Shown: positions 52,771 through 63,652 of the stretch, piece after piece
How the letters are laid out: each line of letters opens with the position of its first letter
Position numbering within the stretch: position 1 is the first letter of the stretch
Assembly: GCF_001420605.1 (NCBI RefSeq)
Contig: NZ_LJIZ01000016.1
Span: forward strand, 310,001 to 374,000
Source: Bacillus sp. FJAT-25509
GTDB lineage: Bacteria > Bacillota > Bacilli > Bacillales > Bacillaceae_G
Reading direction: 5' to 3'
DNA length: 64,000 bases
Made by a program: the position numbers and the translations under genes
The notes under the pieces: generated by a model
Database searches by the model: none
Told to the model about the DNA's origin: nothing
What the model saw: only the letters and a program-made list of their open reading frames with translations

Positions 52771-54771
52771 TTAATTCGATGGATAAGGTACATCTCTTTC
52801 TGCAATAACTTGACCATCTTTAACAATTTTATAGGAAGCAGTTTGTCCAGGATCAATTGTCACTTCTACCGGTATAGTAGTTGTTTCGGTGATCGATTTT
52901 GAAATTGCAGGTTTTTCACCATTATTTTTTTTATCCCTAATAAATACCTCGATTAGCTGAGGTGCACTAGGATTTGTTGGGGTATATGGTACTTGTACAT
53001 TAATTGTTACTTTTTTCGTCTTTTCTTTTTGTTTTCCAGAAGAAATAACAACATTTAATGTATCCCCTTCTTTTACTGCAACGTTAGCAGATGGAGATTG
53101 AGAAATAACATGATTTTCAGCAACTGTTCCAGAATCTTCTTTCGTTACATTAAGCTTTAAGTTATTGTCACCTGCATAGGTTTCAACATCTTTTCTAGAC
53201 CATCCTTTTAAGTCACGAAGAGTGATCGTAGATGCCCCTTTACTAATCCATACATTTAAATCTGTTTCTGATGGAACGACTTCAGCTCCGACATTTGGAG
53301 ATTGGTCGATTATTTCACCTTCTGATTCATCACTTTCGATAAAATGCGTTGTAACAGAACGATAATCGTCTTGTAATCTAGATTTTACTGTGTTGTATTG
53401 GAATCCTTTTAAGTCTTCCATCTCGTTACTTTTTCTACCTTTTGATTTATAAATCGTTATCGATGAATTTTCTTTAACAGTTTCCCCAATATTAGGAGAA
53501 GTTTTTACTACTTTACCTTCATCAACTTCATCATCAAAAATTTCTTTAGGATCGCTTATCTTTAAGCCTTTTGATGCAAGCAACGTAACCGCACTTTCGT
53601 ATGTCATATCTTTAACATCTGGAATTTCTACGTCTTCAGGCAAAAATAACGCAGGAATCAAAGTTATCGCTAATAAACCACCAATTAAAAGTGCTATAAA
53701 AGTACCTATAATAAACTTTGCAAAAGAATTCTTCTTCTTCCGTTTTAGATTATCAGGTTCTTTTTTGACAGTTTCTTTTTTGACAGTTTCTTTTTTAATC
53801 GGTTCTTTTTCTTTAGTTGATTTTTTCTTTGTTGGTACGACAACAGTATCATCATTAGTTGATACAGGTATATCCTTTATGATCGGAATTACCTTCGTTT
53901 CATCATCATTTGTAGGAATCACAAAACGTTTTTCATTCAAACGATCACTATCTAAAGCAGTTTGTAAATCTAGCTTCATCTCATCTGCAGTATCATATCG
54001 ATAAAAAATATCTTTGGCAGTAGCTTTTAAAACGATATTTTCAACGCTTTGTGGTATTTCTGGATTAAATTTTGTTGGTGGCGGAACTTCGCTTTGTAAA
54101 TGTTTTAATGCGATTGCAACTGCACTCTCACCCGAAAATGGTAGTTTTCCAGTTAAAAGCTCAAACATTACAATTCCTAAAGAATAAATATCTGACTTTT
54201 TATTCGCAACTCCACCTCTTGCTTGTTCAGGTGAAAGGTAATGAACAGAACCAAGTACTGAATTTGTTTGTGTAATTGTTGCAGCTGTCGAAGCTGTTGC
54301 AATTCCAAAATCAGTTATTTTTACATTTCCTTCTTTATTGATTAAAATATTTTGCGGTTTTACATCTCTATGAACGATTTGAAAATGATGCGCATGAGCT
54401 AATGCTGATGCTAATTGTTCCATAATCCTCAATACTTCTTTTGGCTTTATTGGTGTATGATGCTGAATATACTCCTTTAAAGTCTCACCTTCAACGTATT
54501 CCATGACGATATACTGTAATCCATCTTCTTCCCCAACGTCATATGAGCTTACGATATTTGGATGAGATAGCGAAGTAACTGAATAGGCTTCACGTTGAAA
54601 TCTTCTTAAGAAGTCAGGGTCGTTCGAAAAATCAGCTTTTAACATTTTTACAGCTACATCTCGATCTAATATCATATCACGGGCTAAATAAACGTTTGCC
54701 ATACCGCCAACACCAATTAATTTTAAGATCTTATATCGGTCGTTTAGGCGTCTACCAATCATCACGCTCAT
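52771..54771 (-). CDS. prkC: Membrane Ser/Thr protein kinase with PASTA repeats
   Basis: Senses muropeptides via its outer PASTA domains and, in B. subtilis, triggers spore germination. Kinase domain at about residues 10-270 with GVGGMANVYLA, HRDVKPQN and DFGIA. A lysine-rich linker with a short tandem repeat precedes one membrane segment (about 350-378), then three PASTA repeats and an Ig-like tail. The ATG at 54771 is the best-spaced of several starts; 666 residues. Immediately follows prpC. Confidence 0.97.
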   Translation of the reverse strand: MSVMIGRRLNDRYKILKLIGVGGMANVYLARDMILDRDVAVKMLKADFSNDPDFLRRFQREAYSVTSLSHPNIVSSYDVGEEDGLQYIVMEYVEGETLKEYIQHHTPIKPKEVLRIMEQLASALAHAHHFQIVHRDVKPQNILINKEGNVKITDFGIATASTAATITQTNSVLGSVHYLSPEQARGGVANKKSDIYSLGIVMFELLTGKLPFSGESAVAIALKHLQSEVPPPTKFNPEIPQSVENIVLKATAKDIFYRYDTADEMKLDLQTALDSDRLNEKRFVIPTNDDETKVIPIIKDIPVSTNDDTVVVPTKKKSTKEKEPIKKETVKKETVKKEPDNLKRKKKNSFAKFIIGTFIALLIGGLLAITLIPALFLPEDVEIPDVKDMTYESAVTLLASKGLKISDPKEIFDDEVDEGKVVKTSPNIGETVKENSSITIYKSKGRKSNEMEDLKGFQYNTVKSRLQDDYRSVTTHFIESDESEGEIIDQSPNVGAEVVPSETDLNVWISKGASTITLRDLKGWSRKDVETYAGDNNLKLNVTKEDSGTVAENHVISQSPSANVAVKEGDTLNVVISSGKQKEKTKKVTINVQVPYTPTNPSAPQLIEVFIRDKKNNGEKPAISKSITETTTIPVEVTIDPGQTASYKIVKDGQVIAERDVPYPSN
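53763..53807 (-). repeat. 15-bp tandem repeat within prkC
   Basis: Two identical 15-bp units and a third diverged one encode KKETV-type pentapeptides in the juxtamembrane linker. Confidence 0.8.
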
Positions 54772-54773
54772 CA

Positions 54774-55526
54774 TCACCCTTTCTCTATATTTCTAGGCTC
54801 AAACTTAATAATGGCAAGCGTGATGTTATCTTCTCCACCAAAGTCATTTGCAAGTGAAATCAACTGGTTACCGAGAAGATCGATTGGTAGATTTTCATTT
54901 AATTTTTCATTAAAAAGTTCATTTGATATTTTATTAGATAAACCATCTGAACATAAAATGATTAAATCATCTTCTTCCCAAGTTAAAGTTTTAATATCAA
55001 CATCAACTGTTTCCTCAGTACCAAGTGCTCGCGTAATAACATTTTTACGAGGATGAATTTCTGCATCCTCCATAGAAATTTGCCCAAATTTAACTAGTTC
55101 AGCTACAAAAGTATGATCTTCTGTTATTTGCTTAAACCCTTCATCATTCCTCAAATAACTTCTACTATCACCTATATGTGCAATCGTAAAAAATAAAGGA
55201 GTACAAATTATCGCTTCAAGGGTTGTCCCCATACCCTTGCACTCTTCATTTTGCTCTGAATGAACTAATAAGTTTGTATTTAATTGCGCTACAATATTTT
55301 TTAGCCATGATTCGGCTTCGATCGGTGTTTCAAAATTACTAGTATTTTTCCACTCTGCTTCAAGGAAATTGATGGCCATCATACTGGCAACCTCACCCGC
55401 TAAATGGCCACCCATTCCATCAGCAACTACAGCTAATACGATTCCAGAATCGTTCGTAAATATACCTACGCTATCTTCATTATGCTCTCGAACTTTCCCC
55501 GTATCAGTTTGAAAAAAAGTTTGCAT
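54774..55526 (-). CDS. prpC: PP2C-type protein phosphatase PrpC
   Basis: Removes phosphates placed by PrkC. PP2C motifs VREHNEDSVG, VADGMGGHLAGEVAS, AHIGDSRSYL and GGEDNITL coordinate Mn ions. The start at 55526 follows GAGGTGA at 5 nt and gives 250 residues, 4 bp after rlmN; the longer frame to 55583 overlaps rlmN. Confidence 0.97.
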   Translation of the reverse strand: MQTFFQTDTGKVREHNEDSVGIFTNDSGIVLAVVADGMGGHLAGEVASMMAINFLEAEWKNTSNFETPIEAESWLKNIVAQLNTNLLVHSEQNEECKGMGTTLEAIICTPLFFTIAHIGDSRSYLRNDEGFKQITEDHTFVAELVKFGQISMEDAEIHPRKNVITRALGTEETVDVDIKTLTWEEDDLIILCSDGLSNKISNELFNEKLNENLPIDLLGNQLISLANDFGGEDNITLAIIKFEPRNIEKG

Positions 55527-55530
55527 TGTT

Positions 55531-56622
55531 TCACCTCGTCTCCTCTTTACGCTCCTTTGCACGCAACTGTCCACAAGCTGCATCTATATCATGGCCTTGT
55601 TCACGACGAATTGTAACATTAACTCCATTGTTTTTTAGTACTTTTTCAAATGCAAAAATTTGTTCCTTAGGAGTTCTTACGTAATCTCTTTCAGGTACAT
55701 AGTTAACCGGAATTAAATTAACATGACATTTAACTCCTTTAAGTAACTTAGAAAGTTCTTCCGCATGCTCAACTTGGTCATTTTCACCACCGAATAATCC
55801 ATATTCAAACGTTACACGTCTACCAGTCTTTTCAACATAGTAACGAACAGCGTCCATTAAATCCGGTAATTTGTATGCACGATTAATTGGCATTAATTTA
55901 GAACGTAACTCACTGTTAGGAGCATGTAATGAAATCGCGAAATTAATTTGAAGACCTTCATCTGCAAAGTTATAGATTTTTGGAATGATTCCACTTGTTG
56001 ATACTGTAATATGTCTTGCACCTATGTTAAGGCCTTTTTCAGAATTAACAATTCTTAAGAAATCCATTAAACCATTATAGTTATCAAATGGTTCGCCTAT
56101 ACCCATAACTACGATTGAGCTTACTCGTTCTTCAACTTCATCAATAGCACGTTGTACTTCTAAAACTTGTGCAACGATTTCACCTGCTTCAAGATTTCGT
56201 TTTAAACCGCCAAGAGTCGATGCACAAAAAGTACATCCAATTCGACAACCTACTTGAGTCGTTACACATACAGAATTGCCATAATTATGTCTCATTAAAA
56301 CAGTTTCAATCGAATATCCATCATGTAATTCAAATAAAAATTTCATAGTACCATCTGAAGAGGTTTGTTTAACTAATGTTTTTAATGTCGTTATTGTAAA
56401 ATTCTCTTCAAGTAACATACGTAAATCTTTTGGAATATTTTGCATTTCTTCAAAGCTTTCAACTCGTTGTACGTATAGCCAATTATAAATTTGCTTAGCA
56501 CGGAAAGCCTGCTGCTTTTGCGCCTTTAACCAATCCTCTATATCACTCACTTTTAACGAGTAAATTGAGGGTTTATGAGTTTTTTCTATTTTGACTGAAT
56601 TTGTAGTATTTTCTAATTTCAA
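55531..56622 (-). CDS. rlmN: 23S rRNA/tRNA adenine-C2 methyltransferase RlmN
   Basis: Radical SAM enzyme methylating A2503 of 23S rRNA and A37 of tRNAs. Cluster motif CRIGCTFC near residue 128, GMGEPFDNY, and the C-terminal cysteine in [12 protein letters not shown]. 363 residues, starting 2 bp after rsmB. Confidence 0.97.
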   Translation of the reverse strand: MKLENTTNSVKIEKTHKPSIYSLKVSDIEDWLKAQKQQAFRAKQIYNWLYVQRVESFEEMQNIPKDLRMLLEENFTITTLKTLVKQTSSDGTMKFLFELHDGYSIETVLMRHNYGNSVCVTTQVGCRIGCTFCASTLGGLKRNLEAGEIVAQVLEVQRAIDEVEERVSSIVVMGIGEPFDNYNGLMDFLRIVNSEKGLNIGARHITVSTSGIIPKIYNFADEGLQINFAISLHAPNSELRSKLMPINRAYKLPDLMDAVRYYVEKTGRRVTFEYGLFGGENDQVEHAEELSKLLKGVKCHVNLIPVNYVPERDYVRTPKEQIFAFEKVLKNNGVNVTIRREQGHDIDAACGQLRAKERKEETR

Positions 56623-56624
56623 CG

Positions 56625-57971
56625 TTACACCTTCTTCCTTAATCTTGCAATAAAAAATCCATCCGTTCCAAAATAATGTGGTAGTAGTTGTACATACCCT
56701 TTTTGAACCGATTTATTTTCATTTAATTTTTCCGGAACATGATCAATTAATGAGTGATCTAATTCATATTCATGATGCTCTTCTAAAAAAGCTTCGACCA
56801 CATCAATATTTTCTTCATGTCCAACTGTACAAGTGCTATATACTAAAGTTCCACCTGGCTTAACTAACTTTGAAGCTTCGTCTAAAATAGACTTCTGAAC
56901 TCTTTGTAAATTTGTTACATCAGTAGCATTCTTTTTTAATAAAATATCTGGTTTACGACGAATAACCCCTAAACCAGAACATGGAGCATCTACTAATACT
57001 TTGTCAAATAATCTTCCTTCAAACTCTTCAGGTGCTTTTCTTGCATCTAGAGCTTTCGTTTCTATATTATCTAACCCTAAACGATTAGCTTGTTCTTTAA
57101 TTAACTTTACTTTATGCTTGTGTAAATCTAATGAAGTGACTGAACCAGTACCGCCTAACAACTCAGCAATATGTGTTGATTTCCCTCCAGGTGCCGCACA
57201 AGTATCTAATATATCTTCACCTTTTTCAACTCCAAGTGCTTGTGCAACTAACATCGAGCTTTCATCTTGAATTGAAAGGAAACCATCTTTAAATGCATTC
57301 GTATAAGCAACATTTCCTTTTTGGATTTCTATTGCAAATGGAGACAGTTTTCCTTCCTTGACCTGTACTCCTTCATCTTCAAGCATTTTAAGTACTTCTT
57401 CTCTTGTTGCTTTCATTGTATTTACTCTTGCAGTTTGAAACGGTGGAAGTATATTCTCTTCACAAATTTTTCTCGTTTCTTCTTCTCCGAATTCTTTTAC
57501 CCATTGTTCAATTAACCAGTTTGGATGATTCGTTTCAATTGAAAGCTTTTCGATTGGGTCCTTTATTTCATCGATTGATCGTAAACCATTTCTTTGAATA
57601 TTTCTTAAAACCCCATTTACTAAAGAAGCAATTCCTTTATGTCCTCGTTTTTTAGCAATATTAACAGCCTCATTTAAAACTGCGTGAGGTGGTATACGAT
57701 CTAAAAAATGCAATTGATATAATGAAAGTTTTATTAATATATAAACCCATTCTTCTAATTTCTTCTGATTTTTAATGAATGGTTCTAAATAAAAATCTAA
57801 TAATTGATCTCTTTGGATTGTACCATAGATTATTTCTGTTAATAGTCCTGAATCAGCAGAAGATAAGTCATTCTTTTGAATATAGTTATTTACTAACAAA
57901 TTACTATACGATTGATTTTTATAAACTGAAAGAAGAGCCTCTAAGGCAATCTCTCGTACATTTTTACTCAT
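56625..57971 (-). CDS. rsmB: 16S rRNA cytosine-C5 methyltransferase RsmB (Sun)
   Basis: Methylates C967 of 16S rRNA. N-terminal NusB-like RNA-binding domain (about 1-140), then SAM-binding [17 protein letters not shown] and the two cysteine motifs VDAPCSGLG and [10 protein letters not shown]. 448 residues. 1 bp after fmt. Confidence 0.97.
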   Translation of the reverse strand: MSKNVREIALEALLSVYKNQSYSNLLVNNYIQKNDLSSADSGLLTEIIYGTIQRDQLLDFYLEPFIKNQKKLEEWVYILIKLSLYQLHFLDRIPPHAVLNEAVNIAKKRGHKGIASLVNGVLRNIQRNGLRSIDEIKDPIEKLSIETNHPNWLIEQWVKEFGEEETRKICEENILPPFQTARVNTMKATREEVLKMLEDEGVQVKEGKLSPFAIEIQKGNVAYTNAFKDGFLSIQDESSMLVAQALGVEKGEDILDTCAAPGGKSTHIAELLGGTGSVTSLDLHKHKVKLIKEQANRLGLDNIETKALDARKAPEEFEGRLFDKVLVDAPCSGLGVIRRKPDILLKKNATDVTNLQRVQKSILDEASKLVKPGGTLVYSTCTVGHEENIDVVEAFLEEHHEYELDHSLIDHVPEKLNENKSVQKGYVQLLPHYFGTDGFFIARLRKKV

Positions 57972-57972
57972 G

Positions 57973-58917
57973 TTATTCTCCTAACTTCATTCCACGTTCA
58001 ATAAACGAACCTGCACCATTAATGTATTGCTTTGCTTCCATTCGCTTTTTACCAGCAGGCTGTAAATCAGTAATTTTGATAGCAGTATGATTTCCTGTTG
58101 CCACTAATAATCCATCATTTAAAACATCAATTATTTCACCTGGTGTAGAATTTTGATTCGTATTTACTTTTTCACCCCACCAAACTTTTAAAACTTCTCC
58201 GTTTAATGTAGTATAAGCTACTGGCCAAGGGTGTAAACCTCTTACGTGATTATAAATCTCTTCACCAGTTTTTGACCAATTAATTTGTTCTTCTTCACGT
58301 TTAATATTTTTTGCAAAGCTTACTTTACTTTCATCTTGCTTCACTGCAGTAATTTCACCTTTTAATAACGGTGGGATTGTTTCTGAAAGTAAATTCGCAC
58401 CCGCAATACTTAATTTATCGTGTAGCGTCCCAACGTGATCTTTTTCTTCAATTGGAACAACGACTTTGGCTAACATATCACCAGCATCTAACTTTTCAAC
58501 CATATACATAATTGTTACACCAGTTTCACTCTTACCTTGAATGATCGAATAGTGTATTGGAGCTCCACCTCGTAATTCTGGTAACAATGATGCATGTACA
58601 TTTATACAACCAAATTTAGGAGCTTCAAGAATATCTGTAGGAAGAATTTGTCCAAAAGCAGCAGTTACAATTAAATCTGGTTTCAAAGCCAACACTTTTT
58701 CCGTTTCTTCTGGAAGTCTAATTTTTTCAGGTTGTAAAACTGGGATATTATGTTTTAAAGCCTCTACTTTAACTGGAGGTGGAGTTAGCACTCTTTTTCG
58801 ACCAACAGGGCGGTCTGGCTGAGTTACTACACCAACTACATCATATCCTTCTTCGATTAATCTTCTTAAAACAGGAACAGAAAAATCTGGCGTCCCCATA
58901 AAAACAATCTTTGTCAT
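57973..58917 (-). CDS. fmt: Methionyl-tRNA formyltransferase
   Basis: Formylates initiator Met-t[15 protein letters not shown] at the N-terminus, catalytic [16 protein letters not shown], and the C-terminal OB domain. 314 residues. Next to def, which reverses the modification on new proteins. Confidence 0.98.
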   Translation of the reverse strand: MTKIVFMGTPDFSVPVLRRLIEEGYDVVGVVTQPDRPVGRKRVLTPPPVKVEALKHNIPVLQPEKIRLPEETEKVLALKPDLIVTAAFGQILPTDILEAPKFGCINVHASLLPELRGGAPIHYSIIQGKSETGVTIMYMVEKLDAGDMLAKVVVPIEEKDHVGTLHDKLSIAGANLLSETIPPLLKGEITAVKQDESKVSFAKNIKREEEQINWSKTGEEIYNHVRGLHPWPVAYTTLNGEVLKVWWGEKVNTNQNSTPGEIIDVLNDGLLVATGNHTAIKITDLQPAGKKRMEAKQYINGAGSFIERGMKLGE

Positions 58918-58925
58918 TTTTTTGC

Positions 58926-59405
58926 CTACCCTTCTAATTCACTTTCTTCATAGTATTTCGAGACTTTAGAAGTGAATAAAACTCCATTTAAATGATCAAT
59001 TTCATGTAAAAGTGCACGAGCTAAAAATCCACGAGCTTCTATAATAAAATATTTTCCACGTTTATTTTGTGCTTTAATTTTCGCATAGCTAGGTCTTGTT
59101 ACATCACCATATAAGTTAGGGAAACTTAAACAACCTTCAACATCAGTTTGCTCGCCTTTAGTTTCCATTACGATTGGATTAATTAAATCAATTCTTCCAT
59201 TCTCATCTTCAACATCAACAACAGCTACTTGTTGCAGAATTCCAACTTGTGGGGCTGCTAAACCAACACCATCTGCTGCCAACATTGTCTCATACATATT
59301 ATTTAAAAGTTTTACTAAATTTTTATCAAATGACGTCACTTTTTCACAAGGTGTTTCAAGTACTTCATTTGGAAATTCTACTATTTTTAATAAAGCCAAT
59401 TTCAC
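58926..59405 (-). CDS. def: Peptide deformylase
   Basis: Removes the N-formyl group of nascent proteins. Three metal/active-site motifs: GVGLAAPQ (46-53), EGCLS (Cys92) and HEIDH (134-138). 159 residues. The usual tight priA-def link is broken by a 283-bp repeat-bearing gap. Confidence 0.97.
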   Translation of the reverse strand: MKLALLKIVEFPNEVLETPCEKVTSFDKNLVKLLNNMYETMLAADGVGLAAPQVGILQQVAVVDVEDENGRIDLINPIVMETKGEQTDVEGCLSFPNLYGDVTRPSYAKIKAQNKRGKYFIIEARGFLARALLHEIDHLNGVLFTSKVSKYYEESELEG

Positions 59406-59441
59406 AACTCCTATCTTGATTGTTCGTTTTCATTTAATTTC

Positions 59442-59688
59442 TATAGAAAGACCTTCGTTTTATGTTTGTCTTGTCTAACCAGTTACACCCACTTTTCGGA
59501 ATGTCTAGTTCAAGGCGTTAGCCCCTCGAGGTGTCGGGGCTGAGCAAACGCCTTCCGCTTTTCGTTTTGTCTAGTTCCGGCTCCTAGCCCCTCGAGGTCA
59601 TAAGACAAAGTCCAATTAAGGTAAAAACCAACCTTAATCGGCCTTTGTCTTATGCTTGTCGGGTCTAACCAGTCGCCTCCACTTTTCG
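59442..59688. repeat. Modular intergenic repeat between priA and def
   Basis: Three related units each ending in ACTTTTCG or GCTTTTCG (near 59498, 59564 and 59688). Two contain TGTCTAGTTC...TAGCCCCTCGAGG; the outer two share GTCTAACCAGT..C.CCCAC/C.CCTCCAC. Unit 3 holds a long hairpin from 59599 to 59654 (arms CATAAGACAAAG / CTTTGTCTTATG plus ATTAAGGT / ACCTTAAT). Such GC-richer repeats with a CCCCTCGAGG core are widespread in Bacillaceae genomes. No protein is encoded. Confidence 0.8.
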
Positions 59689-62088
59689 TTACATAAACAT
59701 AGTAGGTTGAAAGTCGATTGTTAATTGTAGTTTACCTTTGTCCGTTTCGTCTTGGTAGTATTGTTGGATTCGGTTTAGTACGTCGTAGAGTGCAGGTTCA
59801 GATTTGTATTTTATCACACATTGATAACGGAAATGGTCTTTTATTTTTGCGATTGGTGATGCTACTGGTCCGAGTACAATTGATCCTTCTGATAAGTACT
59901 CTCTTAAATAGCCTGCAATTTGTTCACTTACTTTTACTGTTTTTATCAAATCACTATGTGCTATTGATATTAAAACTAAATAATAAAAAGGTGGGTAGCG
60001 AAATGAGCGTCTTATTTTCATTTCTTCTTCATAAAACGCAACATAGTCCTGTGTTTTAGCTAATTCAATACTATAATGCTCTGGTGAATATGTTTGTATG
60101 ACTACTTCACCTGGTTTTTCATGACGACCAGCTCTTCCACTTACTTGTGTTAATAAGCTAAATGTTCGCTCACTTGCTCTGAAATCTGGTAAATGAAGTG
60201 AACTATCTGCTGCTAAAACACCAACCAATGTAACATTTGGAAAATCAAGTCCTTTTGCAATCATCTGTGTACCTAGTAATATATCAGCCTCACCGTTACC
60301 AAATTGCTTAAGCATTTTTTCGTGGGCACCTTTACGACTAGTCGTATCATTATCCATCCTAATTACTCGTGCTTCTGGATACGTTTTTGTAATAGCTTCC
60401 TCTACCTTTTGCGTCCCAGTTCCAAAAAAGCGAATATGTTCACTCTGGCACGATGGGCATTGTTTTGGCATATAGGTTTCATAGCCGCAATAATGACATT
60501 TTAGATGATGGTTATGTTTATGATATGTTAAGGAAACCTCGCAATGGGGGCACTGAATTGTGTAACCACAATCTCTACACATTACAAATGAAGAATAGCC
60601 TCGACGGTTTAAAAATAAGATGATTTGTTCCTTCTTCTCTAATCGATCAATTATTTTTTCATGTAAAGCTGTAGAAAACATCGTACGATTTCCGATTCTT
60701 AGCTGTTCTCTCATATCGACTATTTCCACTTCAGGTAATGGGCCTTGATTAACCCTTTTGGACATTGTATTTAGCTCGTAAACACCTTTACCAGCTCTTG
60801 CAAATGATTCTAGAGTAGGAGTTGCACTTCCTAAAACGATAGGACAATGATGATATTCTCCTCTCCAAATTGCTATATCTCTTGCATGATATCTTGGATG
60901 TTCATCTTGTTTATAGGTTGTCTCGTGTTCTTCATCAATGATGATCATTCCAATGTTTTCAAATGGTGCAAATATAGCTGAACGGGCTCCCACTACTACC
61001 TTAACTTCTTTTCTTTGAATCTTTCTCCATTCATCATATTTCTCACCAATAGACAAACCACTATGGAGAACTGCAACATCATTTCCAAATCTACTTTTAA
61101 AACGACCTACTATCTGTGGGGTAAGTGAAATTTCTGGTACTAATACGATTGCTTCTTTACCTTCAGATAGGACCTCTTGAATGGTTTGCAAATAAACTTC
61201 TGTCTTTCCACTTCCTGTTACTCCATGTAAAAGATGAATCTTATTCTTTCTTTCATGAAATGAAGAAACGATTTGCTCAAATGCAATCTGTTGTTCTTCT
61301 ATTAATGGTAAAGGCTTAGATCGTTCTATTTCCCTACCTTCATAAGGATCCCGATAAACTTCAACTGTTTTAATTGAAATTACCTCGTTTTTCTCCAATG
61401 TCTTTATAGGTGAATCTGTGATTCCAAGACATTCTTTTAACTCCTTCACACTTGTTTGACCGTTCATACGTAAGTATTCAATAATGTCTTTTTGTTGTGG
61501 AGATGAGATCGTAGGTAATTCTTCATCTAATACTTTTAATAGAGAAACTACACGTTCTGTTTTTTTATTTGCTTTATTTTTCACTTCATATTCAATTTCA
61601 AGCAGTCCTTCTTTTATAGCTCGTTGAACTAATGAAATTTTACTAACAAGACTTTCTATTTCAGTCCATTCTCTTCTTTTCACGATCGAAAATAGATTTG
61701 CTAATTCCGGAACTAATTGATCTAAAGCTTCTTCAGATGTAACTTGAACATGTTTTTTATAAACAGCTTTAATAGCTGTCGGAAGCATTGCTTGATATGC
61801 AGAAATGAAAAAACAAAGTGTTTTTTGGGATAAATAAGAACCTAAAAGAAGAAGTTCTTCTGTTAAAACTGGCATGACATCAAGAACTTCTTCAATTTCT
61901 TTAACCTTCTCTAAATTAGTTGTTTCTTTTATAGACAATACAAAACCTTGAACTTTCCTTGGCCCAAATGGCACTATTACACGCATTCCAGGTTGTATTG
62001 CTTCTTGCCACCTAGTTGGTACTTTATAATCAAAAGGACGATCTGTTTGTCTGACTGATACATCAACTAAAACTGATGCGTATGTCAT
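59689..62088 (-). CDS. priA: Primosomal protein N' (replication restart helicase PriA)
   Basis: Recognises stalled forks and reloads the replicative helicase. N-terminal DNA-binding domain, Walker A LLHGVTGSGKTEVYLQ, DEEH box IIIDEEHETTYKQ, and a zinc region with eight cysteines (CRDCGYTIQCPHC .. CHYCG .. CPSCQ). 799 residues. Overlaps coaBC by 4 bp. Confidence 0.97.
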   Translation of the reverse strand: MTYASVLVDVSVRQTDRPFDYKVPTRWQEAIQPGMRVIVPFGPRKVQGFVLSIKETTNLEKVKEIEEVLDVMPVLTEELLLLGSYLSQKTLCFFISAYQAMLPTAIKAVYKKHVQVTSEEALDQLVPELANLFSIVKRREWTEIESLVSKISLVQRAIKEGLLEIEYEVKNKANKKTERVVSLLKVLDEELPTISSPQQKDIIEYLRMNGQTSVKELKECLGITDSPIKTLEKNEVISIKTVEVYRDPYEGREIERSKPLPLIEEQQIAFEQIVSSFHERKNKIHLLHGVTGSGKTEVYLQTIQEVLSEGKEAIVLVPEISLTPQIVGRFKSRFGNDVAVLHSGLSIGEKYDEWRKIQRKEVKVVVGARSAIFAPFENIGMIIIDEEHETTYKQDEHPRYHARDIAIWRGEYHHCPIVLGSATPTLESFARAGKGVYELNTMSKRVNQGPLPEVEIVDMREQLRIGNRTMFSTALHEKIIDRLEKKEQIILFLNRRGYSSFVMCRDCGYTIQCPHCEVSLTYHKHNHHLKCHYCGYETYMPKQCPSCQSEHIRFFGTGTQKVEEAITKTYPEARVIRMDNDTTSRKGAHEKMLKQFGNGEADILLGTQMIAKGLDFPNVTLVGVLAADSSLHLPDFRASERTFSLLTQVSGRAGRHEKPGEVVIQTYSPEHYSIELAKTQDYVAFYEEEMKIRRSFRYPPFYYLVLISIAHSDLIKTVKVSEQIAGYLREYLSEGSIVLGPVASPIAKIKDHFRYQCVIKYKSEPALYDVLNRIQQYYQDETDKGKLQLTIDFQPTMFM

Positions 62089-63290
62089 CTTTCTACCTCA
62101 TTTAATAAGTGATGAACTTCAAGTAGTATTTCTTCTGCTACTTCTTTTTTACTCATTTTAGGAAGTGGCTTCACTTCACCATTCCGCTTAAAAATGGTTA
62201 CAATATTCGTATCAGATCCAAAACCAGCCCCTGTTTTCGTCACATCATTTGCAACAATCATATCTGCATTTTTCTTTAAAAGTTTACTTTTTGCATACTC
62301 ATCTACTTGATCAGTTTCTGCAGCAAACCCTACTAAAATTTGATGTGTTTTATGTTGACCTAAAGTTAGAAGAATATCTTTCGTACGCTTAAAAGCAATT
62401 GAAAGATCACCATCAGCTTTTTTCACTTTTGAATCATAAGTAATTGAAGGTGTGTAATCAGCAACCGCTGCTGTTTTTATGACAACATCCGCTTCATTAT
62501 AATAAGACCAAATCGCTTCAAACATTTGCTCCGCAGACTCAGTTTGGATCAATTTACAGCCTTCAGGTGGCGTTAAATTGGTTGGTCCAGAAACGAGGAT
62601 TACGTCTGCACCTAAAGAGACTGCAACTTCTGCAATACTATAGCCCATCTTACCCGTTGAATGATTTGAAACAAAGCGAACTGGATCAATTTTTTCAACT
62701 GTTGGACCGGCAGAAATGATAATTTTTTTACCTTTTAATAAACCAACTTCTCTTTGGAAATGTTCATTCACGAATTGAACAATTTCTTCAGGCTCTGCTA
62801 ATCTACCTTTTCCTACATAGCCACATGCTAAATACCCTTCATTTGGCTCAATAAATCGATGACCAATCTCTTTCAATATGTTCATATTCTTTTGAACAAT
62901 CGGATGGTTATACATATTAACATTCATAGCTGGTGCGATCCAAACTGGTTTTGTTGCAGCTAGTAATGTTGCCTGAATCATTTCATCTCCAAGACCATTT
63001 GCTAATTTTCCAATTGTATTAGCAGTCGCTGGAGCAACGATTATTAAATCAGGCCAATCACCTAAATTGATATGTGCAATTTTTGCACTATCTTTTTCAT
63101 CAAAAGTATCTATATAAACATCATTTCTTGATAAAGCTTGAAACGTTAAAGGTGTCACAAATTTTGTAGCGGATAAGCTCATCATTACTTTAACGTCATA
63201 TCCTGCTTGTACTAGTTTACTTGTAAGTGCTGCTGCTTTATAGACTGCAATTCCACCTGAAACACATAGGAGAATCTTTTTTTGTTCCAC
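62085..63290 (-). CDS. coaBC: Bifunctional phosphopantothenoylcysteine decarboxylase/synthetase
   Basis: Two steps of coenzyme A synthesis. N-terminal flavoprotein decarboxylase (CoaC, about 1-185) with CVSGGIAVYKAA, PAMNVNMYNHP and the Cys in LACGYVGKGRL; C-terminal CTP-dependent synthetase (CoaB) with ISAGPTVEKIDPVRFVSN. 401 residues. Confidence 0.97.
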   Translation of the reverse strand: MEQKKILLCVSGGIAVYKAAALTSKLVQAGYDVKVMMSLSATKFVTPLTFQALSRNDVYIDTFDEKDSAKIAHINLGDWPDLIIVAPATANTIGKLANGLGDEMIQATLLAATKPVWIAPAMNVNMYNHPIVQKNMNILKEIGHRFIEPNEGYLACGYVGKGRLAEPEEIVQFVNEHFQREVGLLKGKKIIISAGPTVEKIDPVRFVSNHSTGKMGYSIAEVAVSLGADVILVSGPTNLTPPEGCKLIQTESAEQMFEAIWSYYNEADVVIKTAAVADYTPSITYDSKVKKADGDLSIAFKRTKDILLTLGQHKTHQILVGFAAETDQVDEYAKSKLLKKNADMIVANDVTKTGAGFGSDTNIVTIFKRNGEVKPLPKMSKKEVAEEILLEVHHLLNEVER

Positions 63291-63652
63291 TCACCTTCAC
63301 CCTTTCAAATTTTATTCTTTCTATGTAATATGTCAAAAAATAGGTCTTTTGGATGTTCTATGTCTAAGATACCACAAATATGTTTGAAATAAATGTTATA
63401 GGATTTTTCTAAAAAAACTCACAATATTCCTAATCGTATAACTCAGATGCCTAGTTGCACTTATCCCTTTTTCTTAAATCAGCGCTTTTCGTTTATAAAA
63501 CTGCTCGTCGCCATTTTATCACAAAAATAAGACTGCCCCCATTTCTAATCACCACGAAACTTTTAGGAGAGGTGTTAAACACCACGTTGTCCTTTTTAGT
63601 CATATGGAAAATTAGCAAATGTTTTGGGACAGCCTCATCACACAGTTAAATA
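63291..63652. other. Gap between rpoZ and coaBC with possible element remnant
   Basis: 362 bp without a convincing gene. From 63531 to 63636 imperfect inverted ends (GACTGCCCCCATTTC and its counterpart ending GGGACAGCCTC) frame about 106 bp with a central GGTGTTAAACACC dyad, reminiscent of a small transposon-end remnant. The one plus-strand frame (63455-63649) has no family resemblance. Confidence 0.4.

Noticed and set aside
63455-63649. 64-codon plus-strand frame between coaBC and rpoZ
   Set aside because: Opposite to all neighbours, no family resemblance and overlaps a probable repeat remnant.
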